From assembly GCF_035984545.1 (NCBI RefSeq), contig NZ_JAXCHP010000001.1, positions 3,410,001 through 3,474,000 on the forward strand: DNA of 64,000 nt, written 5' to 3'. The DNA is from Cryobacterium sp. GrIS_2_6 (GTDB taxonomy: Bacteria; Actinomycetota; Actinomycetes; Actinomycetales; Microbacteriaceae). Position 1 is the first letter of the stretch, and every line of letters starts with the position of its first letter. The notes below the pieces were generated by a model. It did no database searches. It worked only from the letters and a program-made list of their open reading frames with translations, and was not told the DNA's origin. Positions 51,388 through 60,454 of this stretch are shown one piece after another. A program made the position numbers and the translations under genes.

Positions 51388-52749
51388 TCAGCGGGCGCCG
51401 ACGACCAGCCAGCGCGCGGCGCGGGCGCGCAGGCCGAGGGTGAGGCCGCGCGCGCCGAGGTAGCCGAATGCGAACGCCGCCATCAGCCAGGCGAGCCCGA
51501 CGGCGCCCTGCGGCGCCCAGGCGAGCACCGCCCAGGCCAGCGGCACGAAGACGAGCAGGTTGACCGCCCCGGTCACGGCGAGGTAGCGGACATCGCCCGC
51601 GCCGATCAGCACGCCGTCGAGCACGAAGACGAGGCCGCAGAGCGGCCCGGACAGGCCGAGGACCACGAGTGTCAGGGGGAGGAGCGAGCTCACCTCTGCC
51701 GCCGTCGTGAACAGTCCGCCGAGCAGGGGGCTCGTCACGACGAGGAGCGCGCCGATGGCGGCACCGCCGAGCACACCCCACTCGAGGCAGCGCCGCAGCA
51801 CCGCGCGCACCCCAGGGAGATCGCCGGCCCCGAGGCCGCGCCCGACGAGGGCCTGGGCGGCGATCGCGAGGGCGTCGAGGGCGAACGCCATCGCCGCGAA
51901 CAGGGTCATCGCGATCTGGAACGCCGCGAGCTGGGGCGAGCCGAGGCTCGTGGCGACGAACACCGCGAGCAGCATCGCCGTACGCAGGCTCACCGTGCGC
52001 AGGAACAGCCAGCCGCCGCTCGACGCCCCCCGCAGCATCCCGCCGCGGTGCGGCCGCAGCCGGGCACCCTCACGCCGGGCGTGCCGCACGACCACGACGA
52101 GATATACCGCGACCATCGCCCACTGCGCGACGACCGTGCCGAGCGCCGAGCCGACCAGACCGAGTCCGAGACCGTAGATGAACCACAGATTGAGCGCGAT
52201 GTTGGCCGCGAAGCCGAGCCCCGCCACCCAGAGCGGCGTGCGGGTGTCCTGCAGTCCGCGGAGGAGTCCTGTCGCCGCGAACACGAGCAGCATCGCCGGT
52301 AGTCCCAGCATCGACACGGTGAGGTACCGGGCGGATGCCGCGGCGACGGCAGGCTCCGCGCCGAAGGCTCCCACGAGCTGCGGGCTCAGCGCCGCGCCGA
52401 GCAGCGCGAGCACCAGACCGAGGCCGAGCGCGAGCCAGAGGCCGTCGATCCCGACGGACACGGCCCTGCCGCGGTCGCCCGCGCCGAGCCAGCGGGCGAC
52501 GGCAGGGGTCGTGCTGTACGCGAGGAACACCATCAGCCCGACGACGGTCTGCAACACCGCGCTCGCGAGGCCGAGTCCGGCCAGGTCGACCGCGCCGAGA
52601 TGCCCGACCATCGCCGAGTCGGCGAGCAGGAACAAAGGCTCGGCGACGAGGGCGCCGAACGCCGGGAGGGCGAGGCGCAGGATCTCGCGGTCGATGGGCC
52701 GCTGGCGGAAGATGGCGATGCTCCCGACTCTAGCGTCGCTCGCCGACAC
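51388..52749 (-). CDS. MATE/DinF-family efflux transporter
   Basis: Membrane protein of about 453 residues with 12 helices in the MATE arrangement. The first helix region is RLALPAFGALVAEPLFLLADSAMVGHLGAVDLAGLGLA, with the internal repeat around ALDALAIAAQALVGRGLGAG, both hallmarks of the DinF group. It should export drugs or metabolites using an ion gradient. GTG 52749 is the likely start; the frame stays open upstream, but that part overlaps the divergent peptidase gene. It is convergent with the aldehyde dehydrogenase gene. Confidence 0.9.
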   Translation of the reverse strand: MSASDARVGSIAIFRQRPIDREILRLALPAFGALVAEPLFLLADSAMVGHLGAVDLAGLGLASAVLQTVVGLMVFLAYSTTPAVARWLGAGDRGRAVSVGIDGLWLALGLGLVLALLGAALSPQLVGAFGAEPAVAAASARYLTVSMLGLPAMLLVFAATGLLRGLQDTRTPLWVAGLGFAANIALNLWFIYGLGLGLVGSALGTVVAQWAMVAVYLVVVVRHARREGARLRPHRGGMLRGASSGGWLFLRTVSLRTAMLLAVFVATSLGSPQLAAFQIAMTLFAAMAFALDALAIAAQALVGRGLGAGDLPGVRAVLRRCLEWGVLGGAAIGALLVVTSPLLGGLFTTAAEVSSLLPLTLVVLGLSGPLCGLVFVLDGVLIGAGDVRYLAVTGAVNLLVFVPLAWAVLAWAPQGAVGLAWLMAAFAFGYLGARGLTLGLRARAARWLVVGAR

Positions 52750-52819
52750 CGCACGGTTCGGCTTCGTCCGGCGTCGCACCCCGGCTCGAATTCCCGGGCA
52801 CAGCGAATAGCATGGACGC

Positions 52820-54784
52820 ATGACTGAGCTGGGGACCGCATCCGGAATCGACCGCGACGAACTCGACCCGGGCATCCGCCCACAGGACGATCTCTTCCGC
52901 CACGTGAACGGGAAATGGATCGACCGCACCGAGATCCCAGCGGACAAGGCCCGCTGGGGATCGTTCTACCTCCTCGCCGAGGAGTCCGAGAAGGCCGTGC
53001 GCGAGATCATCCTCGAGGCGCAGACCGCTGAACCGGGAACAGAAGCCCGCAAATTCGGCGACCTCTACTCGAGTTTCATGGACGAAGCGCGGGTGAATGC
53101 GCTCGGCGCCACCCCGCTCGCGGCCGACCTCGCGACCGTCGACCGGATCGACTCCATCGCCTCCCTGCTCGGCACCCTCGGCCGCCTCGAGCGTGCCGGC
53201 GTCGCAGGCGCCTTCCAGCTCTATGTCGACAACGACCCGGGCGACCCGGAGCGTTACCTCGTCTTCATGGAGCAGGGCGGGCTCGGCCTGCCGGACGAGT
53301 CCTACTATCGCGAGGAGAAGTTCGCGGCCGTCCGCGAGGCCTACCGCTCCTTCCTCGAGCGGATGTTCGGCCTCGCCGGCCTCGACGACGCCGCGGCCAG
53401 GGCGCAGCGCGTCTTCGACCTCGAAACCGAACTCGCCGGTCACCACTGGGACAACGTGCGCTCCCGCGACAGCGAGAAGACCTACAACCTCAAGACCTGG
53501 GGCCAGGTCACGGCCCTGGCCGCCGGAGCGGACCTGCACCTCTGGCTCGCGGGCCTCGATGCACCGGCGGGAGCCCTCGACGAGATCGTCGTCCGCCAGC
53601 CGAGCTTCGTGACCGGCCTGGCCGAGATGCTGACCGAGGACGGGATCGTCGGGTGGAAGGACTGGCTGCGCTGGCAGATCATCCGCTCGAGCGCCTCGTA
53701 CCTCTCCGACGACTTCGTCGAGGCGAGCTTCGACTTCTATGGCCGCACCCTCACCGGGACACCTCAGCTGCGGGACCGCTGGAAGCGCGGCGTCTCCATC
53801 GTCGAGGGATCCCTCGGCGAGGCCGTCGGCCGGATCTACGTCGAACGGCACTTCAAGCCGAGCGCGAAAGCGAGCATGGACGTGCTCGTCGGCCACCTCG
53901 TCGAGGCATACCGCCAGAGCGTCGCCGAGCTCGACTGGATGACCCCGGAGACCCGGGCGCGTGCCCAGGACAAGCTCGAGAAGTTCACGCCCAAGATCGG
54001 CTACCCCGACAAGTGGCGCGACTACTCGACCCTGTCGATGGTGGCGGGCGACCTGATCAAGAACGTGCGTGCCGCGAACGAGTTCGAGTTCCAGCGCGAG
54101 CTGGGCAAGATCGGCAAGTCCCTCGACCGCGACGAGTGGTTCATGACCCCACAGACCATCAACGCCTATTACAACCCCGGCTTCAACGAGATCGTCTTCC
54201 CCGCGGCCATCCTGCAGTTCCCGTTCTTCTCAGACGAGCGGGATGCCGCGGCGAACTACGGCGCCATCGGTGCCGTCATCGGGCACGAGATCGGGCACGG
54301 CTTCGACGACCAGGGTTCGAAGTACGACGGCGATGGGCTCCTGACCGACTGGTGGACCGCTGACGACCGTGCGGCATTCGAAGAGCGCACGAGCTCGCTC
54401 ATCGAGCAGTTCAATGCCCTGGCGCCGAAGCAGATCCCCGAGCACCACGTGAACGGCGCGCTCACGATCGGCGAGAACATCGGCGACCTCGGCGGCCTCT
54501 CGATCGCCTGGAAGGCCTACCTGATCTCCCTCGACGGCGCAGAGCCGCCCGTGATCGACGGTCTCACCGGCGCCCAGCGCTTCTTCCTGTCCTGGGCCCA
54601 GGCCTGGCAGTTGAAGATGCGCGACGAGGAGGCCATCCGCCTGATCTCGATCGACCCGCACTCGCCGAATGAGTTCCGCTGCAACCAGATCGTGCGGAAC
54701 ATCGACGAGTTCTACGCGGCCTTCGGCGTCGCGGCAGGCGACGAACTCTGGCTCGACCCGGACAAACGCGTCACCATCTGGTAG
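52820..54784 (+). CDS. M13-family metallopeptidase (neprilysin/PepO-like)
   Basis: Zinc endopeptidase of 654 residues. The zinc site is GHEIGHGFDDQG with HEIGH at about residue 489-493. The third ligand is in GENIGDLGG. The substrate motif is NAYYNPGFNEIVFPAAI. The N-terminal region DDLFRHVNGKWI is typical. There is no signal peptide, so it is probably cytoplasmic and degrades peptides like PepO. A TAGCAT -10-like hexamer lies 7 bases before the ATG, suggesting a short leader. The gene is divergent from the MATE transporter gene. Confidence 0.95.
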   Translation: MTELGTASGIDRDELDPGIRPQDDLFRHVNGKWIDRTEIPADKARWGSFYLLAEESEKAVREIILEAQTAEPGTEARKFGDLYSSFMDEARVNALGATPLAADLATVDRIDSIASLLGTLGRLERAGVAGAFQLYVDNDPGDPERYLVFMEQGGLGLPDESYYREEKFAAVREAYRSFLERMFGLAGLDDAAARAQRVFDLETELAGHHWDNVRSRDSEKTYNLKTWGQVTALAAGADLHLWLAGLDAPAGALDEIVVRQPSFVTGLAEMLTEDGIVGWKDWLRWQIIRSSASYLSDDFVEASFDFYGRTLTGTPQLRDRWKRGVSIVEGSLGEAVGRIYVERHFKPSAKASMDVLVGHLVEAYRQSVAELDWMTPETRARAQDKLEKFTPKIGYPDKWRDYSTLSMVAGDLIKNVRAANEFEFQRELGKIGKSLDRDEWFMTPQTINAYYNPGFNEIVFPAAILQFPFFSDERDAAANYGAIGAVIGHEIGHGFDDQGSKYDGDGLLTDWWTADDRAAFEERTSSLIEQFNALAPKQIPEHHVNGALTIGENIGDLGGLSIAWKAYLISLDGAEPPVIDGLTGAQRFFLSWAQAWQLKMRDEEAIRLISIDPHSPNEFRCNQIVRNIDEFYAAFGVAAGDELWLDPDKRVTIW

Positions 54785-54886
54785 CCCCGAGGGTCCGGCC
54801 CCGGCGCATGTCGGGCGTCTGGGCTATGGTGCTGAGGGGAACACGGAGCCGGAAATCGGAGCCGGAACACGGAGGGACCCGAAAAA

Positions 54887-55795
54887 GTGTCCACGCCAGC
54901 GCGGGAATCGGAGCGACGGTCGCGTCGCGGTGCCCCGAGCAGGGGACGGCACGGCGTTTCGGAGTCGATGGCGAACTTCGGCCGCGGGTTCCAGGCCCTC
55001 GGCACCCTCGCCGGCGCCGAAGTGCAGGTCTCGGCCCGCGCCACCGACCTCGCGACCGGTAAGGTCCTCTTCTCCGTCGACGACCACGTCGTGATGCCGA
55101 CAGCGGGGATCGGAACCGTCCTCCTCCTCATCGAGGTCGCCGCCCGGCTCCCGAACGCCGAATTCGGCGCCCTCACCATCCTCGACCGCACCCCGGCGGA
55201 CTCGGTCGGAGGGTCAGGCGTCTGGCAGCACCTGCAGGCCCCGTCGCTTCCCGTCGCTGACCTCGCGGCCCTCGTCGGCGGTCTCGGCGACAACCTCGCC
55301 GCGAACGTGCTCCTGCGCGCGGTCGGTCTCGCGGCCGTCCAGGCCCGCACCGAACAGCTCGGCATCTCCCACACCGCTCTGCTCGACCTCGTCCGCGACG
55401 AACGCGGCCCCGATCACGCACCCCAGCTCTCCGTCGGCAGCGCCCAGGAACTCACGGGGCTCTTCACGTCCCTCGCCCGCGGGGAGGTCGTGGATGCCGC
55501 GACGAGCGAACGCGTGATCGGCTGGCTGTCCCTCGGTGCAGACCTCTCCCTCGTCGCGAGCGCCTTCGGGCTCGATCCCTTCGCGCACCGCGGCGGCGAC
55601 CACGGGCTGCTCCTCGTCAACAAGACCGGAACGGGGCCCGGCGTCCGGAGCGAGGCCGGCGTACTCCGCGGCCCGCGGGCCGGCGTCGCCTATGCCGTCT
55701 CGATGTCCTTCGCCGACACCCGCCTGCCCCTGCGCCTCGCGGTCCTCGACGGGATGCGGGCCGTCGGCCTCGACCTGCTCGAGTACGTGCACTGA
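54887..55795 (+). CDS. Beta-lactamase-fold protein lacking the catalytic Ser and Lys
   Basis: Protein of 302 residues with the class A beta-lactamase/serine hydrolase fold. It has a central NKTGTGPGVRSEAGVLRG (KTG box) and GDNLAANVLL in place of the SDN loop. The expected S-x-x-K helix is PTAGIGTVLLLIEVAARL, where Gly and Thr replace the catalytic Ser and Lys. It therefore probably does not hydrolyse lactams and may bind peptidoglycan-like ligands instead. There is no obvious signal peptide; the N-terminus is Arg-rich. The GTG start is preceded by a CGGAGGGACC ribosome-binding site. Confidence 0.83.
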   Translation: MSTPARESERRSRRGAPSRGRHGVSESMANFGRGFQALGTLAGAEVQVSARATDLATGKVLFSVDDHVVMPTAGIGTVLLLIEVAARLPNAEFGALTILDRTPADSVGGSGVWQHLQAPSLPVADLAALVGGLGDNLAANVLLRAVGLAAVQARTEQLGISHTALLDLVRDERGPDHAPQLSVGSAQELTGLFTSLARGEVVDAATSERVIGWLSLGADLSLVASAFGLDPFAHRGGDHGLLLVNKTGTGPGVRSEAGVLRGPRAGVAYAVSMSFADTRLPLRLAVLDGMRAVGLDLLEYVH

Positions 55796-55804
55796 ACCTG
55801 ATTT

Positions 55805-55852
55805 CCTGAGCTCCTGAGTTCCTGAGTTCCTGAGTTCCTGAGTTCCTGAGTT
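55805..55852. repeat. Six 8-bp tandem repeats (CCTGAGTT)
   Basis: CCTGAGTT repeated six times (the first copy is CCTGAGCT) right after the beta-lactamase-fold gene and about 60 bases before the NCS1 permease ATG. It is a possible slippage tract in the leader. Confidence 0.92.
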
Positions 55853-55910
55853 TCTGAATAACCGAACCGCCTGCACACCCCAAGAGACCCGCCGACGAAA
55901 GGGGCAGCGG

Positions 55911-57410
55911 ATGTCCGCGAACGACCGGAAGCACACGGAGACGGACACCGGCCTGCCGGGGGCGAGTCCCGGCATCCGCCCGGTCTTCGAGGTCGAACTC
56001 AATGGCATCAACGCCGTCGACCGCACAGAGCACCGCGGCCGCCCGGGCGAGTTGTTCTGGCCGTGGTTCGCGGCGAACGTCTCGGTGCTCGGCATCAGCT
56101 ACGGCTCGTTCCTGCTTGGTTTCGGCATCTCGTTCTGGCAGGCGACGATCGTCGGCCTCGTCGGGATCGTGCTCTCCTTCGCGCTCTGCGGGTTCGTGGC
56201 GCTCGCGGGCAAGCGCGGCCACGCGCCGACGATGACCCTGAGCCGGGCGACGTTCGGCGTCGACGGCAACCGGGTGCCGTCAGTGTTGTCGTGGCTGCTC
56301 ACCGTCGGTTGGGAGACCGTGCTCGCCTCGCTCGCTGTGCTCGCGACGGCGACGGTCTTCACCGAGCTCGGCTGGGACGGCGGGGCGCTCACCCAGGTGG
56401 TGGCCCTCGTTGTCGTGGCCGGCCTGGTTGTGCTCGGTGGCGTCTTCGGCTTCGACCTGATCATGCGGCTGCAGAAGTGGATCACGATCGTCACGGGCCT
56501 GCTCACGGTCGTCTACGTGTTCCTCGTCGTCGACCACATCGACTTCCCGGCCATCGCGGCGATCCCCGCCGGGGACACCCCCCACGTGATCGGCGCGCTC
56601 GTCTTCATGATGACGGGCTTCGGCCTCGGTTGGGTGCAGGCCGCCGCCGACTACTCCCGGTACCTGCCCCGCTCGGCCTCGAGCCGCGGCGTCGTCGGCT
56701 GGACGACGGCGGGCGCCTCGCTCGCCCCCGCCGTGCTTCTCCTCTTCGGGCTCCTGCTCGCCGGGTCATCGAGCGACCTCAGCGCCGCCATCGCCGTTGA
56801 CCCGATCGGCGCACTCACGACGATCCTGCCGGCCTGGTTCCTGGTTCCGTTCGCCCTCGTCGCGGTGCTCGGCCTGATCGGCGGCGCCGTGCTCGACATC
56901 TACTCCTCAGGGCTGGCGCTCCTCGCGGCGGGGCTGAGGGTGCCGCGCTTCGCGGCCGCCGGGATAGACGGGGTGATCATGGTGCTCGGCGCGATCTACG
57001 TCGTGTTCTTCGCCGGGAGCTTTCTCGGTCCTTTCCAGGGTTTCCTGATCACCCTCGGCGTGCCCGTTGCGGCCTGGTGCGGCATCTTCCTCGCCGATTT
57101 CGCGCTCCGCCGCTCCGACTACGACGCCGCGGGCCTCCTCGACCCGCGCGGGCGCTACGGGAGCGTGCGGGTCGGCGCGCTCGCACTCCTCCTGCTCGGG
57201 TCCGTCGTGGGCTGGGGCCTCGTCACCAACGGCTTCGCGGACTGGCTCGCCTGGCAGGGGTACCTGCTCGATCCCCTCGGCCTCGGGGGCCGAACGGGCG
57301 ACTGGGCGTTCGCGAATCTCGGCGTGCTCGTCGCCCTCGCAATCGGCTTCTGCGGCATGCTGCTCGTCGGCCGCGGCGCCGTCCGCGCACAGGAGTGGCA
57401 GCCCGTCTGA
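55911..57410 (+). CDS. NCS1-family purine/cytosine permease
   Basis: Membrane transporter of 499 residues with about 12 helices. The family region FWPWFAANVSVLGISYGSFLLGFGISFWQA after an N-terminal soluble part is typical of nucleobase:cation symporters, as are RATFGVDGNRVPSVLSWLLTVGWE and WVQAAADYSRYLPRSASSRG. It should import cytosine, purines or related compounds. ATG 55911 follows GAAAGGGGC. No nucleobase catabolic gene is adjacent. Confidence 0.93.
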   Translation: MSANDRKHTETDTGLPGASPGIRPVFEVELNGINAVDRTEHRGRPGELFWPWFAANVSVLGISYGSFLLGFGISFWQATIVGLVGIVLSFALCGFVALAGKRGHAPTMTLSRATFGVDGNRVPSVLSWLLTVGWETVLASLAVLATATVFTELGWDGGALTQVVALVVVAGLVVLGGVFGFDLIMRLQKWITIVTGLLTVVYVFLVVDHIDFPAIAAIPAGDTPHVIGALVFMMTGFGLGWVQAAADYSRYLPRSASSRGVVGWTTAGASLAPAVLLLFGLLLAGSSSDLSAAIAVDPIGALTTILPAWFLVPFALVAVLGLIGGAVLDIYSSGLALLAAGLRVPRFAAAGIDGVIMVLGAIYVVFFAGSFLGPFQGFLITLGVPVAAWCGIFLADFALRRSDYDAAGLLDPRGRYGSVRVGALALLLLGSVVGWGLVTNGFADWLAWQGYLLDPLGLGGRTGDWAFANLGVLVALAIGFCGMLLVGRGAVRAQEWQPV

Positions 57411-57461
57411 TCCACCCGCGTCGGCAGGCAGCGGGGCGCGGGAGCGCGGACGGGGCCGCGG

Positions 57462-57862
57462 TCAGTCGGGCGCGGGTGCGGGTGCGGGTGCGGCCGGGGG
57501 TTTCGGCTTCCACTGATTGGCCCGCTCGCCCCGGGCGGCAGCATCCGCCCCTCGCACCTGAGCAGTTCGATGCGCAGCTTGTTCGGCCTCGCCCAGGCGC
57601 TGCCGCGCTTCCGCGGTGAGAAGTGGAGCCTCGTCCGTTGCTCGTCCAGCCGGGCCGGTTTGCTGTCGATCCCGCCGACGGAGAGCGCCTCGAGAACGGC
57701 GTCCTCGTAGGCGAGAATCGGCCGGCCGGCGGTCTTCCGCCAGAAGACGAGCCAGACCGCGTTTCATACCGCATGGTTCTCCACGAGCCAGGCGCGCCAC
57801 TCCTCGACCGACTCCGGGTGGACGCGCGATACCTGGCCCCCGCCCGCGTCCCGTTCACTCAT
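57462..57862 (-). pseudogene. Broken YdeI/OmpD-associated family gene
   Basis: A recognisable YdeI/OmpD-associated (bacteriocin-resistance-like) domain read on the minus strand from the ATG ending at 57862. The early part is ESVEEWRAWLVENHAV, then an in-frame TGA at 57764-57766 (codon 33). After it the same frame continues with NAVWLVFWRKTAGRPI, IDSKPARLDEQRTRLHF and PRKRGSAWARPNKLRIELL, all family-like. Toward the end the family-like reading seems to change frame, giving a Pro/Ala-rich tail. It is thus a decayed gene or a sequencing error; no functional protein of normal length is expected. Confidence 0.75.
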
Positions 57863-57900
57863 GCGACGACCCTACCCGCGTCCCGCGCCGCGGGGAGGGG

Positions 57901-59256
57901 TCAGGAGGGCGGAGCGAGGCCGAGACGCGGGTAGAGCGCGTCGAAGCCGGCGTCGAGTCCTCCGTTCAGCGCCCCCACTTCGTGCCCGACGCCGGGGATC
58001 TCGGCGTACGACGCGGTCATCCCCGCGGCCTGGGCTGCGCCGACGAGCATCCGTTGCCCGGCGGCGACGCCCGGGTCCGCTGCGCCGGCAGTGAAGATCG
58101 CGAATGTCCCCGGGTAGCGGTGCCCCGCGAGAAGGTTCACCGGCTTCTGCGCGTCATAGGCCGCCTGGCTGCCGCCGAACACGTCGTTCAGGGTCTGGTC
58201 CTGGATCTCGGAGCCGGGGAATGACTCGCCGGAGATGTCGATCACGTTCGACCAGATGTCGGGGTGCTTGGCCGCGAGCGAGATCGCGCACTGGCCGCCA
58301 TTGGAGAACCCGGCGATCGTCCAGTACCGGTGGTCGTGCGTCACGTTGAGGTTCGCCGCAGCCCAGCCGACGACGTCCCTGGTGAGGAACGTCTCCGCGT
58401 TCCCATACTTGGCGGTGTCGAGGCACAGCGGGTCGACGGAGGGGTCGCCCAGCTGGTCGGCGACGACGACGATCGGCGCGAGACCTCCGTGCTGGGAGGC
58501 CTCACGGTCGAGGCTCGCCGCGACGTATTCCGGGTCGGGGTTGCCGGGCTGGCCCAGCAGCATGATCACGAGCGGCAATGCCGGCGCGTCCGGGACGAGG
58601 GCCGCAGGTGGCAGGTAGATTCCGGCCGGCCGGGAGAGGAATCCGGAGACGGTGTTCGGGATCACCTGGCTCCCGGTGTTTCCCGCGGCGGGGATGTCGG
58701 CGGGTGGATTCCACGTCTGCCAGAGGGCGCGGCCCGTCCGGTCAGGGTTGGGGTCGCCTCTCGAGCCAGGGTTGGAGCCGGTGCCGGCGACGGGGGTCGA
58801 CCGTGGCGCTGCCGGATTCAGTGCGATCGGCGGCAGCACGTTCACCCCGAGAAGCGCGCCGAGGGTGCGGTCAAGGCCGTAGCCCGCATTGATCCCGAGC
58901 GCCCCCGTTGCGACGAAGAGCAACACCGATGCGGCGGCGAGGATCCGGCGTGCCGGCCGCGTCTTCCACAGGTTCACGAGGGCGATCCCGACCGCGGCGC
59001 AGGCCGCGCCGAGCCACGCGTACGCCACGGGCACGAGGCCCATCCCGAACACGTTGAAGACCCGCACCAGGAAGAACCAGAGGAGAACCGCGACAACGCC
59101 TCCGGAGGCGACCACGACCGCGACGGTCATGAGCCAGCGCGCGGTCGGTCGTCGGGCGAGCAGGAAGACCACGGCCGCGCCGGACAGGGTGTACGCGCCG
59201 ACGATGACGGGGCCGTGCAGGATATCCGTGCGCAGGAGCGTCTGGAGAGCGTCCAC
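57901..59256 (-). CDS. Membrane-anchored alpha/beta hydrolase (esterase-like), paralog 1
   Basis: Protein of 451 residues. About four membrane helices fill the first 135 residues, followed by a Pro/Asn/Gly-rich linker. The hydrolase domain (residues 185-451) resembles esterase D and mycolyltransferase-like enzymes. The nucleophile Ser is in AGFSNGGQCA, and the His of the triad is in PGVGHEVGAL. It also has IVVVADQLGDPSVDP and LCLDTAKYG, shared with the next gene. It should be an outward-facing esterase or acyltransferase. Two bases separate its start from the stop of the upstream paralog, so they are co-transcribed. Confidence 0.88.
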   Translation of the reverse strand: MDALQTLLRTDILHGPVIVGAYTLSGAAVVFLLARRPTARWLMTVAVVVASGGVVAVLLWFFLVRVFNVFGMGLVPVAYAWLGAACAAVGIALVNLWKTRPARRILAAASVLLFVATGALGINAGYGLDRTLGALLGVNVLPPIALNPAAPRSTPVAGTGSNPGSRGDPNPDRTGRALWQTWNPPADIPAAGNTGSQVIPNTVSGFLSRPAGIYLPPAALVPDAPALPLVIMLLGQPGNPDPEYVAASLDREASQHGGLAPIVVVADQLGDPSVDPLCLDTAKYGNAETFLTRDVVGWAAANLNVTHDHRYWTIAGFSNGGQCAISLAAKHPDIWSNVIDISGESFPGSEIQDQTLNDVFGGSQAAYDAQKPVNLLAGHRYPGTFAIFTAGAADPGVAAGQRMLVGAAQAAGMTASYAEIPGVGHEVGALNGGLDAGFDALYPRLGLAPPS

Positions 59257-59258
59257 GC

Positions 59259-60275
59259 CTAGCCGAGCCCGAGCCGGCTCGCGAGCACGCTGAAGGCGCC
59301 GGTGAGTCCGGCGTCCAGCGCCTCGAAGGAATGGCCCTCGCCGGGCACCTCGTAATATGTCACCGACACCCCCGCAGCCCTGGCCATTCCACTCAGATCT
59401 TTCAGCCCCGGTTCCATCACCGAGTCCTCCGAGCCGACCGTGAACACGGCCGTGGTGTCAGGGTAGCGGCTCTTGCCCAGCAGCCTCGCCGGTTTTGTCG
59501 CGTCGTAGGCCGCCTGGTCACCCCCGAACACGTCAGCCAGGACCTCCGGCTCCGTCTCGAGTCCCGCAAACACGGTGCCGGAGGCGTCGATGAGGCTGCC
59601 CCAGACCTCCGGGTGCCGGAGCGCGAGCGACAAGGCGCACTGGCCGCCGTTCGAGAACCCGGCGACGGTCCACGATTCGCGGCCGGCCTCAATGTTGAGG
59701 TTGCCGCGAGCCCAGTGGAGAACGTCATCCTCGAGGTACGTCTCGACCCGGCCGTATTCCGCCGTGTCGAGGCACAGCGAGTCGACGTCCGGGTCGCCCA
59801 GCTGGTCGGCGACGAGCACGATCGGGGCGAGGCCGTTGTGGGCTGCGGCGAAGGCGTCGAGCACAGATGCGATCGGGCCGGCGTCCGGGTCTCCCGGCTG
59901 TCCCATCATCATCAGGACGAACGGCAGGGCAGGGGCGTCGGGGACGAGCGCGGCCGGCGGGAGGTAGACCTCGGCGTCGCGCGCGCTGAAACCCGAAGCG
60001 GTCGCCGGGATCCGGACGCTGCCGATGGTGCCCTGGGTGGGCAGGTCGGCCGGTGGCCGCCAGGTCGCGGACAGTGGGGACGACGCATCCGCCGCCGGCG
60101 CGGGCGGTGCTTGCCCGTCGGGCAGGGACAGCTCGGGGACCGCCTGGTCCGGCTGCGCGAGTCCCGTAGCGACGTTGACCGTGACGACGACGGTGGCGAC
60201 GAGCAGCACTATGCTGGCGGCGCCTGCGGCGCCTGCGGCGATCCAGCGACGCCGCGGGGTGGACCGGTTGCCCAT
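59259..60275 (-). CDS. Membrane-anchored alpha/beta hydrolase (esterase-like), paralog 2
   Basis: Protein of 338 residues with one N-terminal membrane segment (residues 11-37, AAGAAGAASIVLLVATVVVTVNVA), so it is a secreted, anchored enzyme. The hydrolase domain shares LYLPPAALVPDAPALPFVLMMMGQPGDPD-type sequence, VLVADQLGDPDVDSLCLDTAEYG, the Ser motif AGFSNGGQCALSL and the His motif PGEGHSFEAL with the downstream gene. The two arose by duplication. ATG 60275 is preceded by GGGAGAGGG; GTG 60314 is possible. The substrate is unknown. Confidence 0.86.
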   Translation of the reverse strand: MGNRSTPRRRWIAAGAAGAASIVLLVATVVVTVNVATGLAQPDQAVPELSLPDGQAPPAPAADASSPLSATWRPPADLPTQGTIGSVRIPATASGFSARDAEVYLPPAALVPDAPALPFVLMMMGQPGDPDAGPIASVLDAFAAAHNGLAPIVLVADQLGDPDVDSLCLDTAEYGRVETYLEDDVLHWARGNLNIEAGRESWTVAGFSNGGQCALSLALRHPEVWGSLIDASGTVFAGLETEPEVLADVFGGDQAAYDATKPARLLGKSRYPDTTAVFTVGSEDSVMEPGLKDLSGMARAAGVSVTYYEVPGEGHSFEALDAGLTGAFSVLASRLGLG

Positions 60276-60373
60276 CCGACCGCCCTCTCCCGAAGCCGAC
60301 GCGAGCCCTGTCACTCCGTCATTGCCGACGTTAGGAAGACAAGCTGGACATTCGGTGCGAGCGGCCGAATACA

Positions 60374-60443
60374 GGGCCGCGAAAGCGTGTGAGTCGTCGG
60401 TTTGCCCCAGTCATGACGACGGCTCACCCGCTTTCGCGACCGG
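60374..60443 (-). terminator. Long imperfect hairpin downstream of ybdD
   Basis: GCCGCGAAAGCG-TGTGAG at the left pairs with CTCACCCGCTTTCGCGAC at the right, with GCGAAAGCG/CGCTTTCGC perfect and a loop of about 16 bases. It lies right after the ybdD stop on the minus strand. It could be a terminator or a regulatory stem; there is no T tract. Confidence 0.5.
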
Positions 60444-60454
60444 TCGGGGGATCG

